Source: Poronia punctata (lineage: Eukaryota; Ascomycota; Sordariomycetes; Xylariales; Xylariaceae). Taken from it: DNA of 64,000 bases. The translations under genes were made by a program, and so were the position numbers. Positions within the stretch are counted from its first letter, which is position 1, and each line of letters starts with the position of its first letter. Positions 13,383 to 25,343 of this stretch are shown here, piece after piece. The notes under the pieces were generated by a model. The model made no database searches. It was not told where the DNA came from and worked only from the letters and a program-made list of their open reading frames with translations. The DNA is taken from positions 1-64,000 of the forward strand of contig MU401633.1 of the NCBI GenBank assembly GCA_022579005.1, read 5' to 3'.

Positions 13383-16300
13383 TCAACTCTCAAACTCTAC
13401 AATCCTCTGCGTCACATTATTGCTCGCGTCTCCGCCCTTTTCTTTCCCAATATTGGTGGCTAGGAGAGACTCGCCCGACCCTTCGATTCCCTTGCCAGAT
13501 CCAGTATCGGCATCCAGCCCCATCAACAAGTCCCTGTCAGAAGAGAGCACGCTTCTTCTCTCATCGTCGCCGCTGTAAGCATTAGAAGGCCGGATAGACC
13601 CTTGAATGTCTTCCTCGTCTTCGTCCTCCTCATCTCTCTGACCTGGCAGAGCATTCTTCTCCAGTTCCCGCTGCGCCTCCTCCATACGTCGCCTCACTTC
13701 GGCAGCGACGCGGGAGGCGTCTGTAACTATGTTGTCTAGGACGCCGCGTAGCCCACGACCGGCGCCAGCTAAGCCAGGTGCTGCTGCCGTCGGCGAGAGA
13801 GCGGCCGGACGGCTGAAGTTCAAGCCAGTAAATGTCGTAAGGGAAGAGCTGGAAGACTGGTTCGTTGCACTTGGCAATCCGTCAACAATGTGTAGTGAGG
13901 TGGGGAACGACGATTCGAAGAACTGCTCCAAAAGTTCATCCGCAAGGACGACCATACGAAATGTCGGGAGGGTTATATGAAGTGGGTTGGAAGGATCTAA
14001 TGCAATATTCGCCTTCTCCGACTGAGCTTTCGATACCGCTCTTTGCTGGCCATTCTCCCCTCGTGCTTGTGCTTCACTCGTTGCAGGTGGGATAGAAGAC
14101 CCCAAATCCACCTTTTTCTTAGAGTCGGTGTTTGAAGGCGTCGTAGAGCTTTTAATGTCCAAGAGGTCGTCCTCATCCTCGTCTTCATCATCCCCGATGG
14201 CAAATGCATCGGGATCAATTAGGTCCTCCCCGGATGTGTCCTGTGTATTCCGTGTGCCCGGACTTGCTGCAGGTACAGTCTCCTTTTCGTTTTGGCTGCT
14301 ATGATGATCCGGGTCGGCATATTCAAAACAGCGTCTTATGAAGGCACTCACACTACCAAGAAAGCGTTCGTTGACAGTGCCTCCTATGGGCGGGCTCAGC
14401 GAGGCATTGTCTCCTTCCGACATGCCCGTGTGCATCGGCGAATGGGAATCAGCGAGCGTGCCTTCGAGTCCACGCCTAGAAAGAAACAGAAGCGCTTCAG
14501 ACGAGCGCAAAATGCCCTCGCGATCCACCTTTCCATCTCCATCGTCGTCGTAGAGCTCGAAGAAATAAGTGATAGTACCCATGATATCCCTGCCTCCTTT
14601 TATGCGAGCAAGCCCTGTAACGACGTTTTGTAGCGTGAGGGTCGAGCTGTTGTCCACGTCCCACTTGCGGAACAGTCTCTGGATGAAGTCGTGATCGGCC
14701 GGCTCTGGCCCGCCACCCCATGGCGAAAGGAGATTAGGGTCCGAACGTCTGAAACTTCCAAAGTAAGAGGTCTGCTCGGCAGATTGTTCACGTCGTGGCG
14801 CCGACGGGGGCGCATCGGAAATGGCCCATTTTGAAATGTTGGCCAAGAATTCTCGGAATGCATCATAATCCATCAGGCTAGTGCTGGGACCCAGGCCCAC
14901 TCGGCCTTTCTCGATGCCGTGGTCGTGGTGTTCTGCATATGCGTCGCCGGCTCTCGTCCTGCTGGCTTTCGCACGACGTAGCTTTTCCTCTTGTATGATG
15001 TGGTCACGTTGTTGTCGCTCATATAAGACCCCGTAGAACCGGTCGTACAGCGACCCAAGTTCTTCCGGGCTCAGCAGCTTGCTGTCGGGGCCGAGGTTCC
15101 GGATGGCAGTTCGTTTAGCGAAGCTCTCAATGTTATTGAGTACAGCATCCTTGTTCTTCAGCCGTAGATCTTGTATGCTGCTGTGTGTAATCGCAGAGAA
15201 TTCCTTGAAAGCAACGACCATGAGCTCCTGAAACCGGTTGATCGCACGTAACTTGGGGTTCTCCGATTTGGGATGTGCAGATTCGTCCAGACGTGAAAAG
15301 TACGACTTGAGCACGGAAATAAAAGCGCCGTCGTCTGTCGCATCTAGCAGTTCCTCTCCATTGATTCGTAAGATGGCTAGTCCGACCTGAAAGAGAACCT
15401 TCGGTCCTTCGACAAAGAAGACGTCTAGAACTCTAAAGGCAAATACCAGAGGCATCGAGTTGATATAGAGGGACAGAAACCAGGGTAGCGACACAACTGA
15501 GAGCTGGACGTCACTCTTGACTAGGTGTTCCCAGAGAACCGGCATCGTCTTCTCGACCAGTGATTCGAACACTTTTTGATCCAGCAGGGTGCCGTACATT
15601 GTGGAGGAATAATATCCGGGTACCAGCCTATCGCACAACGCCGAAAGAAGGAAAAACGCTTGGGTTTCCGACATGTAGATGAGAAGAGCAGCGACCACGA
15701 TGTTCATGGCTTGACAGTATCCGACATCGGGATTGATCCAGCTGTAAGCCGTTAGGACCCTGCGGAGTCGGTTAATGCCCTCTTCGCTTTGGAATCCAGG
15801 ATATTCGGGTAGACTGCGATTCAAGTCCTTCTCTATCTCATCGATGGCGAGGGACTCCTGTCCTGAGAACTTAGCCAGGGTGTCAGCATAGAGGGAGGGG
15901 TTCTCCAGTCGAAGATAAAAAGAACCTGACGTCAACTCCCACATCTCCCCTCTCAGCCGGTTGGGCAAACCGACCCGTATGAGCTTATGAAAGGTCGGCT
16001 GGCGTATCAAGGTAGCATTGCGGCCATTGTCGCGAAGATATTCTGCCCAGAGTCTCATTTTTGCACGGTCCCTCAGCTTCTTCGGATCGCCCGGATACTT
16101 GAACATGACACCTAGACCGGCGTCGGGGGATGCCGCATTCTTCTTTTCTTCGGGCCGTAGAAGGTATTCTGAGTAGCATTCGGCCACGACCCTCTTCAGT
16201 TTCCCGACATTACCAACTGCCCCTCGTAAGCCTTTCTTGAGACCATCGCAAAATCTCTCGCATGCGGGACGACTCCCCGCAAGCTGGACGGTTATCCTCT

Positions 16301-16889
16301 GTTCTCGAAAATCCTTCCTATCCTTCAAGGCATCCTTGTCTTTCGCCTGTTCTTGAGTTATTCCGTTCCATGTAGTTATGGCGAGGGAGAACTAATAGGC
16401 AAGACATGTCAGCCAAATGGCAAGCTAGGTTTAGGGTGTAACATGCTGGCTTACCTGGAAGTTCTGGCTGTTCAAACGCTCAACCCTGCGGATGGCGCAA
16501 AGGGGAAAGGTGAAGCCATTTCCGCTAGGTCCGGCGCCGTGGGTTTGGCCAGTAAAAGCAGAGGACGTAGATGTGCTAGCCGTTTGGACGAAGCTGGATG
16601 GTGTGGTGGAGAAGCAGATGTAAGATTCTGAGAGATGTAACTTCCCGGCGTAGTGCCAACCTCGGTCGTGATCTTTACCGCCATGGGTGACGTTGGATGG
16701 AGGGATGGTAAGCTCGGCGGCGATCTCGAACAACGGCGTTTGAGAGCTTGGAAGGCGGAACTGGCTCTGGAAGAGAGAGGCCTTGGAAGGATTTCTATCC
16801 GAGTTGGTCAGATTCAAGCCCTGCATGGGATCAATCAGCTGCTGGGCAGCCGACTGAGCCCTTTGGACAAAACTCGAGAGGTTGAACAT
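13383..16889 (-). CDS. GRAM-TBC-EF-hand Rab GTPase-activating protein (Gyp2/Mdr1 type)
   Basis: Model: complement of 13383-16391 and 16455-16889; one 63-nt GT-AG intron; 1147 aa. The first exon carries a GRAM domain (about residues 45-165, continuing over the splice). The TBC domain begins near residue 285 (GLPNRLRGEMW). It has both catalytic fingers: the Arg finger in IEKDLNR (R about 337) and the Gln finger in GYCQAMN (Q about 372). Further on is an EF-hand pair (about 700-780) with a canonical second loop, DDDGDGKVD. The C-terminal third is acidic and low complexity. This order matches the yeast Gyp2/Mdr1 and animal TBC1D8/9 proteins, which speed GTP hydrolysis by Rab GTPases in membrane traffic. 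Calcium binding is suggested by the EF-hand only. The start Met is the first in the exon. Confidence 0.9.
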
Positions 16890-18494
16890 GATCGTTGGCC
16901 TATTACTGGTGTAGTCGAGCCGGTCGACACCGGGACGTTAATTCATGTCGGAAAATGATCACTACAGTCGGCGTTGTGAACGACCCGATGTTGTCGTACT
17001 GTTTGTGCAATCGTGCCTATACTTCAGCCGATTCGTCTATGTACTGGTTGTACCTGTAATCTCTTGGTATTGAGGTTTCTGGAGATGTAATGGGTGCGAG
17101 ATATGACTTGATAATGGACGTTCTCTTCGTAGAATTGGATTGGTCCTGGGGTTGTCGGTCAAGCGTGGGCACACCAAATACGATGCAGGTGTGTACTCGT
17201 ACCGTTGGGGTCACAGGGGGAGCATCTTGGATGTCTGGAGCAACGGCAACGCTAACGCCATCCAGTACCTTTTAGGTGGTGATGGTAGGGCACACTACCA
17301 AACACGTTCTGAGCAGAGGCCATACCACCTATGGTTAGCACCTCCTTCAAGTGATTGGTTCATATGTGAGAGTAGGTAGCCTTAAAGTATCTGGCCGGCA
17401 AATTACTGCCGTGCAGGGACATTCTAGGAACCGCATCAAACTCTCCTAGAAACAGGCAAATGGAAAGCAACATCTTTCAGGTTAGATCCTGCGCTCACCT
17501 AGCTACCTACTCGTGCCTTCCTGGCCCAGCATCAGCATAACGCTAGGTATTCGCAAGCATTTCTCCCATTTGCTACATAAGGGCCAATACCTACTGATAT
17601 ATGCCGGCAAGCCATCAAATTTCAGTATGTGAACCGTAATCAGAGTTTGAAAGTTATATCAAGTAGGCTTTATGTACCTTGTTTTCCAAATACCTAGAAC
17701 ATTGTACGCGTATGTTTGCCATAAGGGCCCATAACGGTTCAAAGCAGAATAGGTACTGAGGAATTTACGTCATCGACATGCTTCTTTATAAAATCGACTG
17801 TTGAACTACGCCTCCGAGAGTCCCGTATTAAAGGGGAGGAAACCCATATTTGTCGGGATCAACTCACTTCACAACATACTCGTCTCGCCGGGAAGAAATC
17901 ATCCGATACGATGTCAACCGATCTTGAGCCGATATATAAGCGTGCATTGCCACGATAAATTTCATTTTCTCTGTCTTGCACAGCCGTTCCTCATCCAATA
18001 CTTCTTTGAATAAGTACTTGTCCTTTACGCCTACAACTAGAGGGGATCGGCCGCCGCCCGCTTACCCCAGCCTCAAGTGGTCTCTGTCCTGTCCGACGAG
18101 TAGATAGGTGTAGGTGCTATGTAGTACTAGTACCTCACTGGACTACTCGTAGTTTGGGGGCCATATTAATTTAATAACGACCTACCAACCTGGGGTAAAT
18201 ATTAGGTAGTTGGGGAGCAGAGGCTTTTTACCATCTTGGTGGGTTTACGTGCATGTGCATGTGGACCTGATTGATACCCCCCTTGACACGTTTAAGTGAT
18301 CAGCCTCTCCTGTGCGCCCTTATTAATGATGAAATGGTAACTAATGCATCGATGCTTGCGACCGACGCAGCCTCACAACACGCTGACTCTCAGATAGCAC
18401 ATGGCCAAGCCAATTGTACAGATCCGCGAGGCACACTGTCGCCTCCATAAAGTCAGGTCGCGTAGCAGAGAAAGACTTGGACACGACAACTACC
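16890..18494. other. Divergent promoter region, RabGAP / AGC kinase
   Basis: 1.6 kb between divergent start codons. No coding sequence was recognised. One TACTCGTA copy stands at 18144-18151, and a CCAAT pentamer at 18410-18414 lies 81 bp upstream of the kinase ATG. Confidence 0.5.
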
Positions 18495-19861
18495 ATGTCA
18501 GCTACTGCGACTGTCACTCCCGGTAGTCACCCCGGCTTTGCTGGCGGGGTCTGGCAACAAGAAGCCCCAAATGCAGAGGATGCGGGGCAGAAAGTACCAC
18601 CACAGCATCAGCGAGTGAAACTGGCCGACTTTTCTCTTGTCCGAACACTTGGTACGGGTATGTTATGCTGCGCGCTCTATTTTGAATTATTGATTTGGGA
18701 GCCCATTTCGGCTTGTCATTTGCGTTCCGGTTGTCAGGAGCCGTTTTTCTCTCTCTTCTTTTGTCTCCTTGAGCGCCGCGCTGGCGCAAACTGCTAGTCA
18801 CGGCCGTGGTTGACTAATTTGTCGGCGCATTAGGAACGTTTGCTAGAGTATGTCTAGTTCGTCCGGCGGTTGGAAGCGACGAGGACAAAGAAAAGGTCTT
18901 CGCGTTGAAGATCTTGCGCAAAACAGAAGTCATCAAGCTAAAGCAGATTGACCATGTGCGAGACGAGCGCCGTATTCTTGGTGACGTCGCCGGTCATCCT
19001 TTTATCACAAGACTGATTACTACATTTTCCGACCACGACTCCCTCTACATGCTACTCGATTACGTACCAGGTGGCGAACTGTTTAGTTATCTACGGAGAC
19101 ATAGACGATTTCCCGAGGAGTGGGCACAGTTTTACGCCGCCGAGATTGTCCTCGTGCTCGAATATTTGCATGAACACCAGGGAGGCGTCGCATACCGGGA
19201 TCTGAAACCCGAAAACCTACTGCTAGATGCTCAAGGCCACGTCAAACTAGTCGATTTTGGTTTCGCAAAGAGATTAGGGAGCAAGGGTGACAGACCAGTG
19301 GAAACATACACCCTCTGTGGGACTCCCGAGTATCTTGCGCCCGAGGTGATTCAGAATAAGGGTCATACTACTGCAGTTGACTGGTGGGCACTGGGGATCC
19401 TGGTGTATGAATTTCTCACCGGTTACCCCCCCTTCTGGCATCAGAGTCCCATCGAGATATATAAACAGCAAGTTTTCCCTCTCCCTACTTGTCTTTTATC
19501 TTTTTTCATGACGCCGTACTAACTCTCGCTCAGAATCATCGAGAAGCCGGTGTTATTTCCCCAGGAACCGGTCATCTCCCCCAACGCACAACACATCATT
19601 CGGTCTCTCTGCACAGTGGATCGCTCGAAGCGGTTAGGAAATATCAGCGGCGGCTCTCAGCAGGTGAAGGCCCATCCTTTCTTCCAAGGCATCGATTGGG
19701 AAGCGCTCTATCATCGCCAAGTCCGACCGCCCATTCAGCCCAACGTGCGATATCCTAGCGATGCCCAATGCTTTGACGTGTACCCGGAGGATGACGGGAA
19801 GCGAGAGCCGTATACCCAGTCGATGGTACACAAGTACGACCATCTCTTTGACAATTTCTGA
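18495..19861 (+). CDS. cAMP-dependent protein kinase-like AGC kinase, catalytic subunit
   Basis: Model: 18495-18657, 18834-19467, 19534-19861; 374 aa. Kinase features in order: Gly loop LGTGTF (52-57), catalytic Lys in FALK (K80), YRDLKPEN (D177), DFG (D195), activation-loop TLCGTPEYLAPE with the phospho-acceptor Thr at 214, and the C-terminal hydrophobic motif FDNF at the very end, as in PKA catalytic subunits. The extension before the kinase core is short (about 45 aa). Filamentous fungi usually have two PKA catalytic subunits; the divergence and YRD preceded by Ala suggest the second, minor one, but this is inference. Intron 2 (19468-19533) must use a GC donor (CA|GCAAGT) to keep frame and give IYKQIIEKPVLF; it has the branch site TACTAAC and acceptor CAG. 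Intron 1 (18658-18833) is unusually long at 176 nt. 18495 is the only credible ATG. Confidence 0.9.
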
Positions 19862-20406
19862 CCCTAGGTCATGCGACTTGATGATTTAACAAAGCTTTCG
19901 CTTACCGGCATTTTCCGTGGGATAAGGGGCGTTGGGCGCTCCAATTTATAACTGGCAAGCGATCTATCTGGGAACGAAGCGATTTACGAAGTCATGATTG
20001 TTGAAATATATTCGGAGCGGTTATTCGGCAAATGATTATTTAGTTACGTGATACCTACCTAGAAGTACAGGACTGGCTCGGGTAATAAGCTGAAGCTTGT
20101 GTAGCAGATCCTCATCCCTCTAGCCCCATTGATGTATAATAGTTTGTCGCTCAAAGTTGTGGGCTTGAAACCAGGTTCTCTGGTTAGATGATTAAAGCGT
20201 TGACTTGCAAATACAAACACAATCACGATTTAACCTAGAGTCTAATACTTCCGGTGATCCAACTACCAAGATCTATTGGCTTTAAACTCGTATGTCTTGT
20301 GCCTATTTCACATCCTATCTAGGCCCTAGGGTTGTATGTATGAATGGCATTATCGGCTCAGCTGTCAACAATTGGCCAGAAGATGTCAAGACATCACGTC
20401 AAAGCA
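19862..20406. other. Spacer, kinase 3' end to tRNA-Ala
   Basis: 545 bp holding the presumed 3' UTR of the kinase gene. Nothing else was recognised. Confidence 0.5.
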
Positions 20407-20478
20407 GGGCTTGTGGTTTAGTGGTATAATACTCCCTTAGCATGGGAGTGGTCCGGGGTTCGATTCCCCGCGAGTCCA
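20407..20478 (+). tRNA. tRNA-Ala (AGC)
   Basis: A full cloverleaf without intron: acceptor GGGCTTG/CGAGTCC containing the G3:U70 pair that marks alanine tRNAs, a D arm with GGT, anticodon stem CTCCC/GGGAG around loop TTAGCAT (anticodon AGC), T arm with GGTTCGATTCC as B box, and discriminator A. The T-run terminator at 20509-20514 lies 30 bp downstream, so the primary transcript has a long trailer. Confidence 0.97.
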
Positions 20479-20483
20479 ACGTC

Positions 20484-20500
20484 GAAGGTTCAATTCCTTC
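20484..20500 (+). other. T-arm-like hairpin in the tRNA-Ala trailer
   Basis: GAAGG, loop TTCAATT, CCTTC forms a perfect 5-bp stem with a 7-nt loop, and GGTTCAATTCC matches the B-box consensus. TATACC follows, as an acceptor 3' strand would. It looks like the 3' quarter of a second tRNA placed before the T-run terminator. Confidence 0.65.
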
Positions 20501-21044
20501 TATACCTCCTTTTTTGCACTTTTTTCATTCCTCTATCTACATTATTTCCAAATCATTGTTGTACGGAAATTGTCTATTTTTAGAGCACGTCCTAGACCTA
20601 TTCTCACTTTCCAATGCACGTTGTTTAGGTCTATTAACTAGGTTGATTGATTAAGGTGGTTAGTAATTGTGCCTGAGTAACCTTAATATAGAATTATATG
20701 GTCTAGCTGTCTGCATTCAACATTGCAAATCTCATCTTGGGGCCGTTAAACCCCGGGTATGCAGTGATTAAAGCAAAGGACTGTATAGATAGCGGCGTCT
20801 ATACACAATGAAAAATGAAAAAGGTCGGCGTCAACTCTGATACCTTGAAAGGCAGGTAGGTAGGTAAGCGACCGCGGAACCCCTTCCTGCTGCAACTGAA
20901 TGGCTATGATGATAAGGCCACCGTGAAAGGGTGACAAGGCAGTTGCGCCTGTCATTATCATCACGCGCCATGAAAGGCCGTGAAAATGACCCCCAAAACT
21001 GTGTATCAAAGCCAGGATAATGTTCATCCGGCAGCATCAAACTC
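20501..21044. other. Spacer, tRNA-Ala to RRM-like gene
   Basis: This holds the pol III T-run (20509-20514) and the 3' side of the minus-strand RRM-like gene. No further gene was recognised. Confidence 0.5.
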
Positions 21045-22241
21045 CTAACTCCTACCCCTATCCGGATTCTGTTGCACACTGGGGCTAGATACCCAACCTA
21101 GCCAGTCGGGCTCACAAGGATCAGCCCCCCAAGCAACTCTCACAAGCGCCATCCCACCCGTCTCACCAGCCATCCGTCTCTGACCAACCACATCAAAGAT
21201 CTTCTTGAAAGCCGACTGCGCTTGTAATCTATACGAGCCGAAAGCCCACCGCATCGTGACAGTCGTCATGTCATCCACGTTGTTGTTGTCGTCATTATTA
21301 ACCGAACCACGTGTAAAAGCAGCAGCAGCAGAAGAAGACAAGAAGACACTGACATCTTCCAACTCATACCGAATCGTCTCTCTCCAAAACCTGCTCAGAT
21401 TCTCAAAATTTACAACCTCTCTCGGCCCTGTGACGAGAAGTACTCGCGACCGATTACTTTCCGGCTGAGCCGCCGTGAGAATCCGGTTAAGTTCTACCGT
21501 GGGAATGAATCTTTCCCCACTGGTGACTTCAAAGAAGACGAATTCGCCGCGGGATGCCTTTCTCAGCAGATTATCCACGCCCGAACGTGTCCAGAAGACG
21601 ACTTTTGCTGCGCAGGTGTTGTGCGGGTCGCGGGGCGCATTTATCACCGTGGCGTAGATCTTGCCCGTGTTTACCAGCTGCGCGAGCAAGGTCTTGTGGT
21701 TTAGTGTCGGGGGTAGACCGCGGATCCAGACTGATGTGTTGGATTGTGCTGGGATGCGGGCGGATAGGGCCGCCGTGCGTGTCAGGCTGCCGCGGTAGTT
21801 TTGTGATATGGGACGGGGTGGTTCGATGGGGGGAGGGAGGATTTGTTCTTGGTGGTTTGCTTGTGGGGGGAAGGGGGCCCGGGTTATGAGGCGGTTTTGG
21901 CGGATGTACGGCGGTATGTACGGCGGTACTTCTCTTCTTTCTTCTTCTTCAACTGCTTGTTCGTGACGGTCAAAAGCTCGGTTTGTAACAAGGATTTGGC
22001 TTTGATTGGTAGGGGGGCCAGGCGCGACCGTTCTGGATATTGCTGGAGTTGGATGGTTAGTATAATGGCCCGAAAATGTCGCTATGCCACTCGGGCTGGT
22101 TGATGATGACAAACCTTGCCATCGTGCTGCTTGGAAGTTGGGTCCTAGTCGAATGTCTGGGGCCAGGAATGGTGTATTTCGCTGGGATCTGTTGGTGGTG
22201 AACGGAGCGCGATGGCTTCCATTCTGATGGTTCTCCGACAT
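21045..22241 (-). CDS. RRM-like RNA-binding protein, uncharacterised
   Basis: A single-exon frame of 398 aa with ATG at 22241. The first 165 residues are Pro/Ser/Gln-rich and look disordered. Residues about 168-245 (NTSVWIRGLPPTL ... AAKVVFW) have the shape of an RRM: a first strand VWIRGLP, a helix, and an RNP1-like strand AAKVVFW, though the aromatic positions are degenerate. A second region (about 265-360) may be another divergent RRM-like unit. Similar weakly conserved fungal proteins are usually annotated as hypothetical or RRM-domain. The role is unknown; RNA binding is inferred from fold-like sequence only. Confidence 0.7.
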   Translation of the reverse strand: MSENHQNGSHRAPFTTNRSQRNTPFLAPDIRLGPNFQAARWQGLSSSTSPSGIATFSGHYTNHPTPAISRTVAPGPPTNQSQILVTNRAFDRHEQAVEEEERREVPPYIPPYIRQNRLITRAPFPPQANHQEQILPPPIEPPRPISQNYRGSLTRTAALSARIPAQSNTSVWIRGLPPTLNHKTLLAQLVNTGKIYATVINAPRDPHNTCAAKVVFWTRSGVDNLLRKASRGEFVFFEVTSGERFIPTVELNRILTAAQPESNRSRVLLVTGPREVVNFENLSRFWRETIRYELEDVSVFLSSSAAAAFTRGSVNNDDNNNVDDMTTVTMRWAFGSYRLQAQSAFKKIFDVVGQRRMAGETGGMALVRVAWGADPCEPDWLGWVSSPSVQQNPDRGRS

Positions 22242-23265
22242 TGTGCTCTATCTTTGTTGTTGAAGCTATTGTGCTCCCGGTAAACCCCCTTTTATTTTAT
22301 GTTGTTACTGATTGCAGTGTGGTTTGAGCAACTACCTCTCAGGATAGTTTGTTTTGCAACAGCCCAGTCACAAATATTATTTATTGTCAGGGTTGGTTAA
22401 GAGAAGATGAAGAGTATAGATGCAAGAAGTGAGAAGGACAGAGCAGAGAGACCTTTTGGGAAGAAACAGTTGTTTATATAGACGACCATCTGATTTCAAG
22501 CTCCTGCCTTGGACAAATGTTTTTGTACCAAAGCCAGTCAGTCACTTATCTCAATAGATTAGACCAGTCAGTAACTCGCGCTTCATCTGGTAAACTGGAT
22601 CCACAGCCATTGAAAGCAATGGAAAGCATTGACATTGTAGGAACAGGTGTTGGGCAGCTCGCGCCGACGCTGGAAGGCCCTCGACGAAAGTACCTCGAGA
22701 AACTACCTACTAGAATAGACTATAGGATTAGGTTGCCTAACAACTCGAAGAGACATTTGTAAAACAAGAAGCGTGGTCTTGTCCCGAGACAAGAAGATTG
22801 TGGACATCAAAGAAAAGAGAAGCTGGATATGACTGCCTCAGGCTAAAACACCTAATTGTAACTCAACAACTTAGCACAATGTCTTGATGGAACACTTTTC
22901 CACTTGGTCATTTATTTACTCTTATGTCAACTGACTTGTATAACTATGCAAGTTCCGCAGATAACTTAAGGAGTACCTACCTACTGCGGTATATAGAACC
23001 CTACCTTGGTGGTCTGGTCGTTTATTTAAATTATGTCTATAATACTTGATGTGTTTAGAATGCTTAAGGAAATCGCCTTTCCCCTACAAGGAGACCAGTT
23101 CCTTGGAATAAAAAGACAGGCCAGAAAGACACTCCTAACTCTATATCCAAGATGCTTAAAATCCCCCCCTTAATCGTTAACTGTTCGCGCAGGGATACAA
23201 TACAAGATACCAAATGAAGAAACCAATCACCTATTCGCGTTCAACGTGTCTTGGTTAAATGCCCA
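22242..23265. other. Spacer, RRM-like gene to tRNA-Pro
   Basis: 1 kb including the promoter of the minus-strand RRM-like gene. An 81-codon open frame at 22517-22762 shows no protein-like features and was not called. Confidence 0.5.
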
Positions 23266-23356
23266 GGTCTGGTGGTCTAGTGGTATGATTCTCGCTTAGG
23301 GTCCACCCTATAGCTCAATATGCGAGAGGTCCCGGGTTCAATCCCCGGCCAGACCC
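23266..23356 (+). tRNA. tRNA-Pro (AGG) with 19-nt intron
   Basis: Acceptor GGTCTGG/CCAGACC with seven pairs; anticodon stem CTCGC/GCGAG; anticodon AGG at 23298-23300; intron 23302-23320 at the canonical position after base 37; T arm CCGGG/CCCGG around TTCAATC; discriminator C. A T-run terminator starts at the next base (23357-23361). The body matches eukaryotic tRNA-Pro closely. Confidence 0.96.
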
Positions 23357-23971
23357 TTTTTGCAATTTTCTTTTTCTTTGCTTTTATTATTTTATTAGCC
23401 TTGTCGCCAATATTTATTTAAAACTCTTCTTTTCTCTTATAATATATTGTTTACTAAGTTTTATATTATCTTTTTATGTTTACCTAGTATAAAATACATT
23501 AAAACTTGCAAGTCCTAAGTAGGTAGAGTTCCTGCAAAGGCTTATATATCACTTTTCATTTATGCCTGTTTACTTGTAGGTCGTCTCTAAGAACGACGGT
23601 AGCGCTTGTATACTTCCTATGAGGACAATGTCATTTCTTATAGTCCCGTAGAGGGGGTTACTGCAAATTGTTGCTTTGGTATGGACTTATGAGAAATGAG
23701 ATGTTTTATTCTAGGCATGGGTAACAACTAGAACTAAACAAGCCGACCTGTATTATGCATGTATTCGTAACCGACTTTTTGTGCTCTAACCACGTTTATA
23801 TACTGCCATCATCAACACCGCCGCAGAATGCTTCTTGGTATGCCGTTTTTCAGTCCCTAGAGAAAGTGGAAGATTAGATACCTTATATATAACATGAAGG
23901 TCTGATAGCGGAGTAAGGAAGAACATACCACAACGCCGTAAAATGCAACATCAAGTATTTATCCAGATCGT
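23357..23971. other. Spacer, tRNA-Pro to HOM2
   Basis: 615 bp, AT-rich just after the tRNA, then normal. The right end should hold the HOM2 3' UTR. No gene seen. Confidence 0.5.
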
Positions 23972-25254
23972 CTAGATATATCCTTTTAGCACAGCTGCCT
24001 CAGCATTGAGGATAGACGAGCCAGCGGCTCCAATGACAGCTGGAAGAATCGCATTAGCAAAACAAGGTCCACTCTAAAGGTAGAAGACTAGACCTACTAT
24101 TGTGGCTGAGGGCCACGAATTTGATATCAAAGATGCCGCTCTCATCCTCCCTCACTCGTCCAACACTGACGGTATAACCCTTGCTCAAGTCGCGGTCCAG
24201 TCTAGGCTGCGGCCGATCGGGTTCATCGAATACCTTGATGCTAGGCTGGGGCGCGCTAGGGCAGCCTAGCACCTGCGCTTCGCTGACGTAATCTCTCAGC
24301 GCTGCCTTGACATCCTCGACCTTGGGTGCAGGACGATTCTTGAAACGCAGAGATACGCATGCTGTGTGGCCGTCTAGCACGGGCACCCTGTTGCACGCAG
24401 CCGAGACACGCAATTCCTCCTGCTCAATGAAGGCGGTAGCGTCTCCATTGATGCTTCCAAGAATCTTGCGCGCCTCTGTCTCGAGCTTGTCCTCCTCACC
24501 GCTGATGAAAGGCACTACGTTGTCGAGGACATCCATGCTGCTCACACCCGGGTAGCCTGCGCCAGAGACTGCCTGCATCGTGACTACGCTGACAATGTCA
24601 ACCGGGCCAAAACGGGCCTGCAGGGCGGCAAAGGGAATGACAAGTCCGATAACGGCGCAGTTCGAGTTGCAGACCAAGAAGCCCTTCTCGAGGTTGTGGT
24701 GTTTCCGCTGATGGGGAATGAGGTCGAGATGAGGGAGATTGACGGTCGGGACGACGAGGGGAACGAGGGGATCGCGACGGTAGTTCTTCGCGTTGGAGAA
24801 GACGGCGAGGTTTGCCTGGAGAAACTCCATTTCTTTAATAGAAGGTGGTCAAATTAGCCCCTTGCCCTCATTTGTGTAATCAATTTGGATTGAAAACCTC
24901 ACCTATTTCGCCTGCAACATCCGAGTCCAGTCCGCTGAAGACGACATCGCAGTCGGCAAATTCACTGGCCTTGCACTCGCGAACGACAAGTTCACCAACA
25001 GGTCCCATGGGAGACGCTTGCTTCCAGCGTACTGCATCTTTGTACTTTTTGCCCGCAGATCTTGAGGAAGCGCCGACGGCCTGAAGAACAAAGTGAGGGT
25101 GCTGGGCAAGAAGTAGAATGAAGCGCTGTCCCACAGATCCCGTAGCACCAAGCACACCTACGAGTCCGCACCAAGGTTAGTAAGGATATTGAGAAAGTCG
25201 GCGCTAACTGTTGGTGATCATACCGCACTTCTTTGTCGGAAACTGACTGGCCAT
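23972..25254 (-). CDS. HOM2: Aspartate-semialdehyde dehydrogenase
   Basis: Model: complement of 23972-24039, 24098-24832, 24903-25157 and 25224-25254; 1089 nt, 362 aa, all introns GT-AG. It reduces aspartyl phosphate to aspartate semialdehyde with NADPH in the cytosol, the branch step to threonine, methionine and homoserine. The NADP-binding [13 protein letters not shown] starts at residue 11 and is assembled across intron 1. The catalytic Cys is C154 in [11 protein letters not shown]. The last 68-nt exon restores the family ending ([10 protein letters not shown] ... LKGYI); reading through the final intron gives a wrong tail. Length equals the usual fungal enzyme (about 360-370). A perfect TGAGTCA general-control site lies 83 bp upstream of the ATG, and a retroelement begins 254 bp upstream. 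Confidence 0.96.
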
Positions 25255-25336
25255 CGTATAATCAACTCTCTTAAATGCAATAATGCCTGCCTATGAAAAA
25301 GAGATGATTCTGTAAGAATGCAAGGTATGTATTTGT

Positions 25337-25343
25337 TGAGTCA
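25337..25343. promoter_or_regulatory. CPC1/Gcn4-type site TGAGTCA upstream of HOM2
   Basis: A perfect copy of the general amino-acid control element, 83 bp from the HOM2 ATG and between the gene and the retroelement. It fits HOM2's role in amino-acid synthesis. Confidence 0.65.

Noticed and set aside
18414..18494. Kinase N-terminal extension from 18414
   Set aside because: The frame there begins with TTG; the first ATG is 18495.
22517..22762. 81-codon frame between the RRM-like gene and tRNA-Pro
   Set aside because: No recognisable features and no supporting context.
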